Shown here in pieces: positions 8,056-16,976 of a DNA stretch of 64,000 nt. A model generated the notes under the pieces. It ran no database searches. It was not told the DNA's origin and saw nothing but the letters and a program-made list of their open reading frames with translations. Both the position numbers and the translations under genes were made by a program. The stretch is from PALSA-505 sp963699015 (GTDB taxonomy: Bacteria; Actinomycetota; Actinomycetes; Streptosporangiales; Streptosporangiaceae), in contig CAVOSX010000005.1 in NCBI GenBank assembly GCA_963699015.1, forward strand, positions 562,225 through 626,224, given 5' to 3'. Numbering within the stretch: the stretch's first letter is position 1; each line of letters starts with the position of its first letter.

Positions 8056-9165
8056 TCAGCGGCGCCAGCTGGGCGGGTGGCCGAGCCAGCGGGCCAGCCG
8101 TTCGTCGTAGGGCTGGTAGTGCTCGTTGAGTGCGGCGCGGAGCGAGTCCGGCATGGGTGCGCGGGGCCTGGCGTTTTGCGGGGTGAAGGCGGGCTGGCCG
8201 CGGGAGGCCAGGCCGAGGAAGTCGAGTACCTGGCCGTAGGCGGGGCCGGGGGCGGTGAAGAAGTCGCCGCTGTCGATGACGTGGATCTGGTCCCGGCCGA
8301 AGATCTGCTCCAGGTGGTCAAGCTGATCGGCGTAATAGCCGCGGGTTCGGTAGGAATAGTGACGGTGGTTGTAGCTGCGGTAGCCGGGGTCGGCGGCTAG
8401 CCGCTCGGCTTCGCCGGCCAGCCGCTCGTCCTCGAGTTCCAGGGCCCGCTCGAACGGCTCGGTCTCCAGTCCGTGGCCCACGTGGTTGGCGTGCGCGGAG
8501 TAGGCGCGTTCCGCCGGGTCGCGGACCAGGACGATGAGCTTGACGCCGGGCAGGTCGCGGTGGATCCGCTGCGGCGCGAGCGGGTGGAACATGTAGTAGG
8601 GGCTGGCCTCGAAGGCGACCGGGGGCTGGCCGGACCGGCGGGCGGTGAGCCGGGCGCGCGCGGTCAGCGGGAAGTGCGACTGGTACCAGCCAAGCCCGCG
8701 GCCGTAGGCCATGTCGAAGAAGTGCAGCTCCTTCTTCGGCATGGCAGCGCTGAATACGGCCGGGTGCTGCCGCAGGATGTGGAACAGCGAGGTGGTGCCG
8801 CACCGCTCGGCGCCGACGATCAGGAAGCCAGGCAGCATCCGCGCCTGACGGGCAGGCTTACGGGCCGCCAGCAACCCCTGGTAGGCGGTCCGCCTGGCCC
8901 CCTGCTGCCAGCGGGCCCGGGTGGAGGGAGCCAGACCGCCCTGTGCCGACCACGCCTGACCGCCGCGCTCGGCCCTGGCCGTGTCCGCCGCTTCGGAGGT
9001 GTCTGGTGCTCGGAGGGGTGCTCCGGAGGTGTCCGGTGCTCCGGCCGGGCCCGGGGCCTTCGCTGCGTCCCGTGCGCCGGAGGCGTCCGGCGCCCCGGAC
9101 TCGCCGCCCGCGAACCCGGTGTCGCGTTCCGAGGTGATCGCCTCGGCGGGGTCTGTGCGGTCCAT
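8056..9165 (-). CDS. Sulfotransferase, heparan-sulfate-sulfotransferase-like
   Basis: The 369-aa product is a PAPS-dependent sulfotransferase. The first 105 residues are a low-complexity tail with repeated APDTS units. The domain starts at GFLIVGAERCGTTS (113-126, 5'-phosphosulfate loop). KELHFFD (145-151) carries the Glu that aligns with the catalytic Glu of HS 3-O-sulfotransferases. VRDPAERAYS (214-223) is the 3'-phosphate site, and the C-terminus keeps the HE/NEHY..YDERLA pattern. A GAGGGAG site precedes ATG 9165. It is the last gene of a minus-strand series that starts at 18674. Its last 280 or so bases are nearly identical to those of the genes at 21264 and 23208. The acceptor is probably a glycan (inference). 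Confidence 0.92.
   Translation of the reverse strand: MDRTDPAEAITSERDTGFAGGESGAPDASGARDAAKAPGPAGAPDTSGAPLRAPDTSEAADTARAERGGQAWSAQGGLAPSTRARWQQGARRTAYQGLLAARKPARQARMLPGFLIVGAERCGTTSLFHILRQHPAVFSAAMPKKELHFFDMAYGRGLGWYQSHFPLTARARLTARRSGQPPVAFEASPYYMFHPLAPQRIHRDLPGVKLIVLVRDPAERAYSAHANHVGHGLETEPFERALELEDERLAGEAERLAADPGYRSYNHRHYSYRTRGYYADQLDHLEQIFGRDQIHVIDSGDFFTAPGPAYGQVLDFLGLASRGQPAFTPQNARPRAPMPDSLRAALNEHYQPYDERLARWLGHPPSWRR
8059..8336 (-). repeat. Sulfotransferase 3' repeat, copy A
   Basis: This segment, encoding the C-terminal 90 or so residues of the 8056 sulfotransferase, recurs at 21267-21544 and 23211-23488 with about 3-5 base differences each by eye. Identity falls sharply just upstream, where the coding sequence diverges. 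This suggests recent duplication or gene conversion. Confidence 0.85.
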
Positions 9166-9241
9166 GATTGATCTCCCTCTTCACCGGTCCGCTGCGGGTC
9201 GCAGGCACCGCGGGGCGGGCACGGGCTTTATGACGCCGAAA

Positions 9242-10237
9242 TCAGCGGCACCAGCTTGGCTCCCGGCCGAGCCAGGCGGCTAGCCGCTCGTCGTGCGGGC
9301 GATAGTGCTCTTCGAGCTCAGCGCGGACCGCCGACGACATCGGCGGCCGGGACCGGCCGGCCTTAGTACTACGGCGCTTGAACGAGGGATAGCCGCGATG
9401 AGGCAGTCCGAGGAAGTCCAGGACCTGGTCATAGACGGGCTCGGGGGTGGCGAAGAAGTCGCCGCTGTCGATGACGTGGATCCGGTCGCGGCCGAACAGC
9501 CGCTCGATGCGCTCGAGCTGCTCCGCGTAGTGCCCGCGGGCCCGGTAGGAGAAGTGCCGGTAGCCGTGGCTGGAGTAGGCGGAGTCGGCGCCGCTCAGCC
9601 GTCTGCTCTCCGCCTGCAGCCGCGTGTCCTCAAGTTCGAGCGCTCGCTCGAACGACTCCGTCTCAAAGCCGCGGCCTACCCGCAGGCTGTGGGCGGAGTA
9701 CGCTCGTTCGACCGGATCACGCAGCATCACGAGCAGCCGCACGTCAGGCAAGTCGCGCTGGATCCGCTCAGGGGCCAGCGGGTGGAACATGTAAGAAGGC
9801 GTCGCCTCGAAGGCGACGGGGGCTGCTCCGGCGCGGCTGGCGAGCAGCCGGGCCCGCGCGGTGAGCGGGAAGTGGCACTGATACCAGCCGAGGCCGTGCT
9901 CGTAGGCCAGATCGAAGTAGTGCAGCTCTTTCCTCGGCAGGATGGGGTTGAAGACGGCCGGATGCTGCCTGAGGACGTGGAACATGGTGGTCGTGCCGCA
10001 CCGCTCGGCGCCCGCGATCAGGAATCCCGGCAGCATCCTGGCCCGGCGGGCCGGCTGCCCGGCGGTCACCAGCGCGCCATGCGCCGCCCGGCGGGCCAGC
10101 CGCTCCCAGGCCGGCTGACTGGGCCGGATGAAGTAGCCGTCGCCGGCCGAGCCCGGCCCGGCGGAGGGGGGTCCGGCCGCGCCTGGGTCATCGTCGCCGT
10201 GCGTGGCGGCCGCGCTGGCCGAATGGGCGCTGTCCAC
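9242..10237 (-). CDS. Sulfotransferase, heparan-sulfate-sulfotransferase-like
   Basis: The 331-aa product has the same architecture as its neighbours: a flexible N-terminal 65 residues, then GAERCGTT (PAPS loop), KELHYFD with the putative catalytic Glu, LRDPVERAYS (3'-phosphate site) and a C-terminal EHYRPHDERLAAWLG segment. It is more diverged in DNA than the three near-identical paralogues, especially at its 3' end. GTG 10237 is the start, with GGGAGAT about 7 bases upstream. It lies between the fused sulfotransferase-glycosyltransferase gene and the 8056 gene on the same strand with gaps of 59 and 76 bases. Substrate is unknown. Confidence 0.92.
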   Translation of the reverse strand: MDSAHSASAAATHGDDDPGAAGPPSAGPGSAGDGYFIRPSQPAWERLARRAAHGALVTAGQPARRARMLPGFLIAGAERCGTTTMFHVLRQHPAVFNPILPRKELHYFDLAYEHGLGWYQCHFPLTARARLLASRAGAAPVAFEATPSYMFHPLAPERIQRDLPDVRLLVMLRDPVERAYSAHSLRVGRGFETESFERALELEDTRLQAESRRLSGADSAYSSHGYRHFSYRARGHYAEQLERIERLFGRDRIHVIDSGDFFATPEPVYDQVLDFLGLPHRGYPSFKRRSTKAGRSRPPMSSAVRAELEEHYRPHDERLAAWLGREPSWCR

Positions 10238-10296
10238 GGGTCATCTCCCTTCACCCGGACGAATCGACTGGCCGGGGCACCGGATCCTGAAGGCCG

Positions 10297-12243
10297 CTAC
10301 GCCAGGTCACGGCGCATGAGCCGTGCTGCGCGCAGCAGGTGCTCGGGCTGCACGCCCGTCACGATGTGCGCCAGGGCTATGTACGGGTGCGGCGCCATCG
10401 GCCAGCTGGCGAGCGATCTCAGCGTATAGTGCAGGGCCGGCCCCCGGCGCCCGAGTGAGGATTGCGCGAAGGCAATCTGACCGAGCATCCGGGCACGTCC
10501 GCGGCGCGACACCGCGATGTCCGGGTGCTTGGCCATCAGGTACTCCAGTCCCGCGGCCACCTTCTCCGAGCCGCCCTGGTAGTAGGACGCGGCGTTCTTG
10601 CGGATATCCGCCAGCGGCTGCGTGACCAGGCCGAGCTGGCCCGCCTTCGCCAGGCGCAGTACCCAGTCGTAGTCTTCCGCGTAGCCGTAGGGGAGCTTCT
10701 CGTCGTACTCCCCTACCGTGACAAACGCGTCCCGCCGCATCACCAGCGTCGAGGAATGCAGTTCCTTCACCCGGTTGCGTAGCAGGAACTGATAGCTGAT
10801 CCGCTCGGCCCGGCCCGGCCAGTCGAGGGTCTTGCTGTCGGGCAGCAGCAGCCGTATGCCCGATCCGACGGCGATCAGCTCTGGCTCGTCGAGCAGCCGC
10901 GATATCTGGAGGACCAGCTTCTCCGGATGCCACAGGTCATCGTCATCGCAGGTGGCGACATATTGGCCCCGTACGTGGCCGAGGCCGGCGTTGCGCGCGC
11001 CGGCCAGGCCCGGTGACCGCGTGTTGGCCACCGCCCGGACCTGGTGCTGCGCCGTGCCCAGGCCCGCCAGCGCCGGGTCGGGAGGCTCCTGATCGTGGAC
11101 GACGATGCAGTCGATGTCACCCGGATAGGTCTGGGCCACCACCGTGGCGATCGTCTGGCGGACGAGCTCAGGACGTCCGCGCGTGGTGATGATCACCGAC
11201 ACGTCGGGCCAGTGCGAACGGGCGGCCGCGGCGGCCGCGTCCGGCGGATCGACGCTGGCCGTGACAGGCCCGGATTCCGGCGACCGGCGGTAGCGGAGCA
11301 GGAAGGGCAGGCCTACGGCGCTGACCGTGAGCCGGTCGCGCCGGGACATCTGCTCGCGCCACGCCTCGTCGCTGCGGAGAACGATTTCGCCGTTGTCGAA
11401 TCGCGACGGGTTTCCGGACAGCCCGTGGCTCTTGCCGAGCGCCACCCGCCTGTCGCCGATGTGCGCCAGCTCCGACGGGCCGTGCGGCAGGCCGAGCTTG
11501 GCCAGCATGGTCTCGATAGTGGGCCGCGGCCGGCCCACGAGATCCTCGTACCGCACGCGGGTCACGCGCAGGCCGCTGAGCCGCAGCAGCTCGGCTTCGG
11601 CCTGGCAGGCAGACCACCGTGCCGCCGCGCCCGCGGGGGCCTTCTGCCACATGAAGTCGGCATCGTGGAGTGCGTGCGGGCGGGCCACTCGCTTCTTGCT
11701 GAGGGAGTTGGCGACCCCGCGCGGATCCCGGACCAGGTGGATGACGCGCACGTCGAGGCCGGCCCGGGCCAGGGCGAGCGCCTGCACCGGCCACTTGCTG
11801 GAATCCACGACGTACTCGGCGCTGGCCTCGGCGGCGATCGCCCGGTAGAGCTTGACGTGGTAGGCCCCGTAGGCGGTGAGGTCCGCACCGAAATCGCGGC
11901 CCGCCATCCGTCCCGCAACCAGTCGCGGCAGGCGGCGCTGGCGTGCCACATTGCTCTGCAGCTGGCCGACGCGGGACAAGAACGCGCTGTCCCACCCGCC
12001 GAAGGCCCGCTCTCCCACGGCCGCCCAGAACGGGCAGCTGGTGAAGGCCAGGCCGCAACCGCAACGCTCGCTGTCACGGGAACGGCGGAACAGGTCAATC
12101 AGCTCGCCCACGTTGACGAAGCCAGGCACCTCACCGAGTATCCGCTCCAGTACGGTGCTGCCGGAGCGCCCGGAGCCCGCGATGTAGACCACGGGCGGCC
12201 ACGAGCCGGGGACCTGTCCTGCCCGGCCGGATGGCTCGGTCAC
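10297..12243 (-). CDS. Fusion protein: N-terminal sulfotransferase, C-terminal family-2 glycosyltransferase
   Basis: This 648-aa protein joins two enzymes. Residues about 17-310 form a sulfotransferase of a different subfamily from its neighbours: YIAGSGRSGST (PAPS loop), a Cys cluster CGCG..FTSCPFW, VDSSKWP, LVRDPRGVANS (3'-phosphate site) and RYEDLV. After an Ala/Asp linker, residues about 344-560 form a GT-A glycosyltransferase: VSVIITTRGRP, LAGARNAGL, then an acidic CDDDDLWHP segment as the metal/nucleotide-sugar motif, and YAEDYDW. The start is GTG 12243 behind AGGGGG. The reading frame is continuous, so the fusion is not a stop-codon artefact. A single polypeptide could add and then sulfate a residue, but this is inference. 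Confidence 0.9.
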   Translation of the reverse strand: MTEPSGRAGQVPGSWPPVVYIAGSGRSGSTVLERILGEVPGFVNVGELIDLFRRSRDSERCGCGLAFTSCPFWAAVGERAFGGWDSAFLSRVGQLQSNVARQRRLPRLVAGRMAGRDFGADLTAYGAYHVKLYRAIAAEASAEYVVDSSKWPVQALALARAGLDVRVIHLVRDPRGVANSLSKKRVARPHALHDADFMWQKAPAGAAARWSACQAEAELLRLSGLRVTRVRYEDLVGRPRPTIETMLAKLGLPHGPSELAHIGDRRVALGKSHGLSGNPSRFDNGEIVLRSDEAWREQMSRRDRLTVSAVGLPFLLRYRRSPESGPVTASVDPPDAAAAAARSHWPDVSVIITTRGRPELVRQTIATVVAQTYPGDIDCIVVHDQEPPDPALAGLGTAQHQVRAVANTRSPGLAGARNAGLGHVRGQYVATCDDDDLWHPEKLVLQISRLLDEPELIAVGSGIRLLLPDSKTLDWPGRAERISYQFLLRNRVKELHSSTLVMRRDAFVTVGEYDEKLPYGYAEDYDWVLRLAKAGQLGLVTQPLADIRKNAASYYQGGSEKVAAGLEYLMAKHPDIAVSRRGRARMLGQIAFAQSSLGRRGPALHYTLRSLASWPMAPHPYIALAHIVTGVQPEHLLRAARLMRRDLA

Positions 12244-12443
12244 TCCTGACCCCCTCTGGACGCTGGCATACCGCGTTCCCTGCCCTGAGATGTTATGACA
12301 GGAGTTGCAGTTGAGTCGGCGAGAATGGCTATCTTGCGGCCGGCTAGGCCGGTCTCGAAAGGCACGGCGGATATCCCGGGTGACCGGTCTGGCCGTGACC
12401 CGGGAACCGGGTTGTCAGGGGAGGTTCGCATCGGCCGGCCTGC

Positions 12444-14282
12444 TCAACGAGCTCCCGCGGCCCGGCCGCCCCGTCTCGGCGCCCGGTAACCGCGTATCTC
12501 CGACAGCCGCAGCACGCGGCGGAACCGCCATAGCCCGGCCGCCTGCACGATGGACCCGGCGATAACGGCCAGCACCAGGCCGATCACGTTGGTGCCCAGC
12601 GTGAAGCGGATCGCGAGCGGAATGACGCCGAAGCTGACCGCGGTCAGCGTGCAGGCGATGATCGTAGCGCGGCCGAACGGGTGCAGCCCCAATACCTTGC
12701 CCAGCTGGGCCAGCGGCATCACGTTGCTGACGACGATGGCCACGGCCCATCCGATCGCAGCACCGGTAATGCCGTACCTCGGGATCAGGACCAGATCCAG
12801 TCCGACGTTTATCCCTACCGTCAGCAATCCGTTGATCAGGCTCCAGCTGCTGCGACCCGACGTGATCAGCACCATGTCAACCTGGCCGCACATGGTGGCG
12901 ATGATGGCCGCCAGTCCCAGGATGACCACCACCGTGCCGCCGGCGCTGTAGGAATGCCCGAAGATCATCAGCGCGACCGGCCCGTAGGCCACCGCCAGGA
13001 GGTACAGCGGGCACAGCAAGACCACGAGCCAGGCGGTAGTCGTCCGGTAGACGGTGTTGACCCCCCGGCGATCGCCGGTCGTGAACAGCTCGGTGAACCG
13101 CGTCTGGGACGCCTTGTTGATCGCCATGCCGCCCAGCTGCCCGAACACGAGGAACCGGGTCGCGGCGGTGTAGATGGCCGCCTCGGTCGGGCCGCGCAGG
13201 GCCGCGACCAGCACGATATCGATCTGCTGCAGGACGTTCTGGGCCACGTTCGCGATCGCGCGGGGGGTCGTGAACCTCCAGAATCCTCGCGCGTCGAACG
13301 TCGCCAGCTGCCTGCGCATTGCCCGGCTGCCCAGGCGCTGCCCGGTCCGCGACCCGTTCCGCGCCGGTACCGGGGTGGCCAGCGCCAGCAGCGCGGCGAC
13401 CTCGGGCGGGACGTCAGGAATCGATACGGGGGGTTTCGCGCGCCTGCGGCTGATGCGGCGCCCCCACAGCCAGGCGATGATGGCCGCCGGCAGATACGGC
13501 AGCGCCCACAGCGGCGCCAGCAGCGCCGACGCCCCCACAGCTATCGCCACCAGGATCCCGATCAACCTGGCGATCGTGAGGCCGATCTGGCCGACCCAGG
13601 CCGAGGGGCGCATGTCGCCGTAACCGCGGCTGGCGCCCAGGTACGCGTTGAGCAGGCCGGCGAACGGCAGCATGATCGCGAGCCCGCGCAGCGCGACGGC
13701 CACGCTGCCGGGGGTTATCCCGGTGACGTCCGCATGGCCCCGCAGCACGAGATGCGCCAGCGGTTCCGCCAGCAGGATCAAGAACAGGGTGGCCAGGATG
13801 GATACCAGGACGACGGGCACGATCGCGATCCGCATCATGCGCGGAATCCGTTTTTCCTCGCCCATCGAGCGAAGCCGGGCGATGAAATACGTCAGGCCGA
13901 TACTGGTTCCCATGCCGGCTACGGCATTCAGGATGATGAACGCCGACGTGGCGGTGAAGAACGCGCCCGCCTCGGCCTTACTGAATGACCTGGTTATCAG
14001 CACGGTGATGAGCGTGGTCGTGACTGCGGCGACCGCCGCCGAGAACAGGTTCAGCGAGCTGCCGCGCCCGACGCCTGCCATCTTGTCGCGCGCGCCGCCG
14101 GGGGGAGCACCGCCGGGGCCCGTGCTGCTCGTGGCCGACGCTGGGCGGCTGGCGGCGGCGCGCGCCGCGGACGGCTGGCCGCGCCGCCCGGAATCCGCCA
14201 GGCTGCTGCCTCGTCTTACCTCCGCGGCCCCCTGATCATCGGCCGCGGACCGCGGCTGCCACGTACGCCGCTGGTCAACCAC
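12444..14282 (-). CDS. Polysaccharide flippase (Wzx/MATE-MurJ superfamily)
   Basis: The 612-aa product is a polytopic membrane protein with about 12-14 hydrophobic helices beginning near residue 75. It has the oligosaccharidyl-lipid flippase pattern: an early helix with FFTATSAFIILNAVAG, repeated G.G..I.L.Y segments, and Arg-rich cytoplasmic loops. Such proteins move lipid-linked glycan units across the membrane. The first 70 residues are polar and disordered. The GTG at 14282 has no clear ribosome site; an ATG that begins at MAGVGRG, about residue 68, is an alternative start. It sits between the Wzy-like gene and the fused sulfotransferase-glycosyltransferase gene. The 200-base gap downstream holds no recognisable gene. 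Confidence 0.87.
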   Translation of the reverse strand: MVDQRRTWQPRSAADDQGAAEVRRGSSLADSGRRGQPSAARAAASRPASATSSTGPGGAPPGGARDKMAGVGRGSSLNLFSAAVAAVTTTLITVLITRSFSKAEAGAFFTATSAFIILNAVAGMGTSIGLTYFIARLRSMGEEKRIPRMMRIAIVPVVLVSILATLFLILLAEPLAHLVLRGHADVTGITPGSVAVALRGLAIMLPFAGLLNAYLGASRGYGDMRPSAWVGQIGLTIARLIGILVAIAVGASALLAPLWALPYLPAAIIAWLWGRRISRRRAKPPVSIPDVPPEVAALLALATPVPARNGSRTGQRLGSRAMRRQLATFDARGFWRFTTPRAIANVAQNVLQQIDIVLVAALRGPTEAAIYTAATRFLVFGQLGGMAINKASQTRFTELFTTGDRRGVNTVYRTTTAWLVVLLCPLYLLAVAYGPVALMIFGHSYSAGGTVVVILGLAAIIATMCGQVDMVLITSGRSSWSLINGLLTVGINVGLDLVLIPRYGITGAAIGWAVAIVVSNVMPLAQLGKVLGLHPFGRATIIACTLTAVSFGVIPLAIRFTLGTNVIGLVLAVIAGSIVQAAGLWRFRRVLRLSEIRGYRAPRRGGRAAGAR

Positions 14283-14354
14283 TGTTGACGGGCGCTTCAG
14301 GCTGCTCAGCGACCAGCCAGCGACTAGTCGCCGGCTTCCGCAGCTGCGATGGGG

Positions 14355-15833
14355 TCATGGGGACAGTGCTCGCATGACGATACGCGGTTCGCTATCGGCC
14401 CGCAGCGCGGGCCAGCCGGCCTGAGCGGGCGCCGGATCAGCCGGGCCTGGTTGCTTTCGGAGTTCTCTGTCATTCTTCCACAGGATCGCCACGGCGAGCA
14501 TGGTGAATCCGAGCGGCGGCCCGGCCGCGATGTAGACCGGCATGAAGACGAAACCGAGCAGCAGCACTAGCTCCCCGGCCATGCCGTACGGTGTCTTGTC
14601 GCGCCGATACCGCCACATAAGATAAACGAAGAACGCGCTGTACAGGATGGCGCCGGCAAAACCAGTGGTTACCAGCAATAGCTGCAGCTGGCCGTTGCCA
14701 CCGATTTCTACGTTCCCGCATTTCTTGCAGTTGGCGCTCCGCCCCGTCGTGATGGATTGCGTGCCGCCTTGCATCTTCCTGGCGTCGCCGTAGCCGATCA
14801 GCGGGGAGGCGGCGGCGTCCTGCACCGCGACCAGCGACGCGGACGTCCGGATGTCATTGCTCTTGGGGTGGGCCAGTCTCTGGCTGATAAGGCTGCCCAG
14901 GGGGCTGGCGACCAGGATGATGGCGGCCAGGGCCAGCAGGCCGAGCAGCCCCCCGAGCAGCGCTATCTTCCCCTGGGTGGCGTAGCGGATCGCAAGGTAG
15001 ACGACGGCCACGCCCAGCCCGACCCATAGTCCCCGGTCCAGCGAGAACGCCACCGGAATCAGGGCGATGCCCAGCACGATCCAGGTAAACCTGCGCTGCG
15101 CACGGGTGCCATAGATGAGCCAGGCCACGATCAGCCAGGGCAGCAGGATCGCCAGCGCGTTACCCCACATGTTGGTGAAGGGGAATGGCGCCTTCACCCG
15201 GCCCGTCGAGTAGCCGAGAGTGTTCATGACCTGTGACGAGCCGGGATTCAGCGATGTGGACAGAGCGGACTGAAGGCTGCTCGGCAGGACCTTCGCCAGC
15301 GGCGAGGTGAAGTGGAAATGCGGGGCGACGACGCCGAGGATGCCCCCGGCCACCGTGTAGAGCCCCACCAGGCCGAGCAGGCTGGCCAGCCGCCGCCGGG
15401 ACAGCTCTTTCTCGGTCAGGTTGCCCGCGTACAGCAGGAAGAAGGTGACACCGCCGTAGCCGAGCGCCCGGGCTAGGTAGGCCAGGACCCGGTTACCGAC
15501 CGAACTTTGAATCGTGCCCGGAGCCTGCATGCCGATCTCGGCGATGCCGGCCAGCATCACGATCAGGAAAAGCACCCAGATCCCGAACCCTGGTGGCAGT
15601 CGGATGCTGCGTCCGCCCTTGGCCCGGGCCCGGTACATCCGCCTGACTATCGGGATGGCCATCAGGGTGAAGATGTGGTTCTCGAGTCCCAGCGCCCACC
15701 AGATCGGCCAGCCGGCCAGCGTCACGATGATCGGCCACGCTGGTTCGCGCGCGAACCAGCTGAGGCGCGGCGGAGGTACCGGGGCGGCCTGGCCGGCACC
15801 CGCGGGTGCGCTACCCTCCAGCACGCTCGTCAC
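14355..15833 (-). CDS. O-antigen polymerase/ligase-like membrane protein (Wzy/WaaL type)
   Basis: The 492-aa product has about 10-12 membrane helices. A large extracytoplasmic loop near residues 335-385 includes ASPLIGYG, a typical Wzy/WaaL-loop feature, and a Cys-x-x-Cys pair (NCKKCG) that may form a disulfide outside the cell. Proteins of this type polymerise or ligate lipid-linked repeat units at the outer membrane face of the cytoplasmic membrane. The start is GTG 15833, with GAGGAGC 7-8 bases upstream. The order wzz-like, DUF3048, wzy-like, wzx-like on one strand supports a Wzx/Wzy-dependent export route. Sequence alone cannot separate polymerase from ligase. Confidence 0.8.
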   Translation of the reverse strand: MTSVLEGSAPAGAGQAAPVPPPRLSWFAREPAWPIIVTLAGWPIWWALGLENHIFTLMAIPIVRRMYRARAKGGRSIRLPPGFGIWVLFLIVMLAGIAEIGMQAPGTIQSSVGNRVLAYLARALGYGGVTFFLLYAGNLTEKELSRRRLASLLGLVGLYTVAGGILGVVAPHFHFTSPLAKVLPSSLQSALSTSLNPGSSQVMNTLGYSTGRVKAPFPFTNMWGNALAILLPWLIVAWLIYGTRAQRRFTWIVLGIALIPVAFSLDRGLWVGLGVAVVYLAIRYATQGKIALLGGLLGLLALAAIILVASPLGSLISQRLAHPKSNDIRTSASLVAVQDAAASPLIGYGDARKMQGGTQSITTGRSANCKKCGNVEIGGNGQLQLLLVTTGFAGAILYSAFFVYLMWRYRRDKTPYGMAGELVLLLGFVFMPVYIAAGPPLGFTMLAVAILWKNDRELRKQPGPADPAPAQAGWPALRADSEPRIVMRALSP

Positions 15834-15908
15834 TGTCTGCTCCTCGCTTCCGTCCCTGGGCCGGAACCGCCGCGGCTGCTCGTGCCCTCCGGGGCCTGCC
15901 CGCCTCTG

Positions 15909-16973
15909 CTATTTGGCCGTCGTGACTCGAGTGCCCGGTGGAGCCAGGATGACCCAGGTGGGGCCAGGCTGGAAAGCCATCGGGACGCCTTTACTGTCGA
16001 AATAGTTGAACACCTGACCCGGGTGCAGCCTGGACCATGTCCCGCTGGCGGCCGTGCCGCCGCTGTGACCGCCCGCGCTGCCGGACAGCACCTCCGTCCG
16101 GCCAGAGCCGGTCAGCTGGGCAACGGACACGACGACGCCGCGGTGGGCGTTCACGACATCCTGCTTGTAACTGACCGTCTGGATAATCACGTTCGCTACC
16201 CGTACCGGCGGTCCTCCGCTGGTCAGGCTCCACCGGTCCGCGTGCTGGCTGAAGGCCCATTCCTGAGTACCGAACCCGGGAATGGTCACCTGCGCAGAGC
16301 CGGGAGTCCAGACTCCGCTGGACGCGACCGTGCTGCCCGCGGCCCCGGTGCCCCGGTACGGGAGGATCGTCGGCGCGGGGACGCCACCGGAAACCCCGTG
16401 CAGGATGGTCTGCGCCGATGTCGTCAGCCCGGCCGCGGTTGTCGCGTACAGCGTCGGGTAGCGCCCGGAACCCGCATCGGTGATCTTGGTCTTGTCCAGG
16501 AGCTTGACGAAGTAGGGGGCCACGGCCCCGTCGTAGCCGACCACCGGGTGCAGGAACGGCAAGATCTCGCGGTCGGTGGGCTGGGTCTGGGTGATCGGCC
16601 CGGCCGTCGCCGACCTCGACTGGTACAGGGCGAGATAGCGAACCGGCGATGTGAAGTCCTGGTAGACCAGGTCGGCCGAGCCCAGCCCTTGCGGAGCGGA
16701 GCCGGAGACGAGCAGCGCCACAGCGGGCCGCGTCACGTCGGCCTTGCTAGCGGCCGGCAACCCGGTCAGCGGGGCGACCGGCCGGTCCGATCCGATGGCC
16801 CGCGCCGACGAGCTCGCGCTGGGACTGGCCGGCGAAGACGCCGCCGGCGACGATCCGCCTCCCGATGCGACCGGATCCGGCACGCCGCTGCACGCGGTGA
16901 CGGCGAGCACAGCCGCGGCGGCCGCTCCGGCTGCCATCCGACCCGTCCACTGCGCGCTTGGCCTGCCGGGCAT
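15909..16973 (-). CDS. DUF3048 domain lipoprotein
   Basis: The 354-aa product starts with a lipoprotein signal whose lipobox is LAVTAC, followed by a Ser/Ala/Pro linker to about residue 60. The rest matches DUF3048 (YerB-like): PVAPLTGLPA, RPAVALLVS, GLGSADLVYQDF, and R.LALYQS near the start, and a VF.YFDSKG..M.F.PGPTWVIL block at the C-terminus. The family's biochemical role is not established. It begins 3 bases after the stop of the wzz-like gene, so the two are probably co-transcribed. Its place within the export operon suggests it works on the outer face of the membrane during polymer assembly or anchoring (inference). Confidence 0.85.
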   Translation of the reverse strand: MPGRPSAQWTGRMAAGAAAAAVLAVTACSGVPDPVASGGGSSPAASSPASPSASSSARAIGSDRPVAPLTGLPAASKADVTRPAVALLVSGSAPQGLGSADLVYQDFTSPVRYLALYQSRSATAGPITQTQPTDREILPFLHPVVGYDGAVAPYFVKLLDKTKITDAGSGRYPTLYATTAAGLTTSAQTILHGVSGGVPAPTILPYRGTGAAGSTVASSGVWTPGSAQVTIPGFGTQEWAFSQHADRWSLTSGGPPVRVANVIIQTVSYKQDVVNAHRGVVVSVAQLTGSGRTEVLSGSAGGHSGGTAASGTWSRLHPGQVFNYFDSKGVPMAFQPGPTWVILAPPGTRVTTAK

Positions 16974-16976
16974 CCC

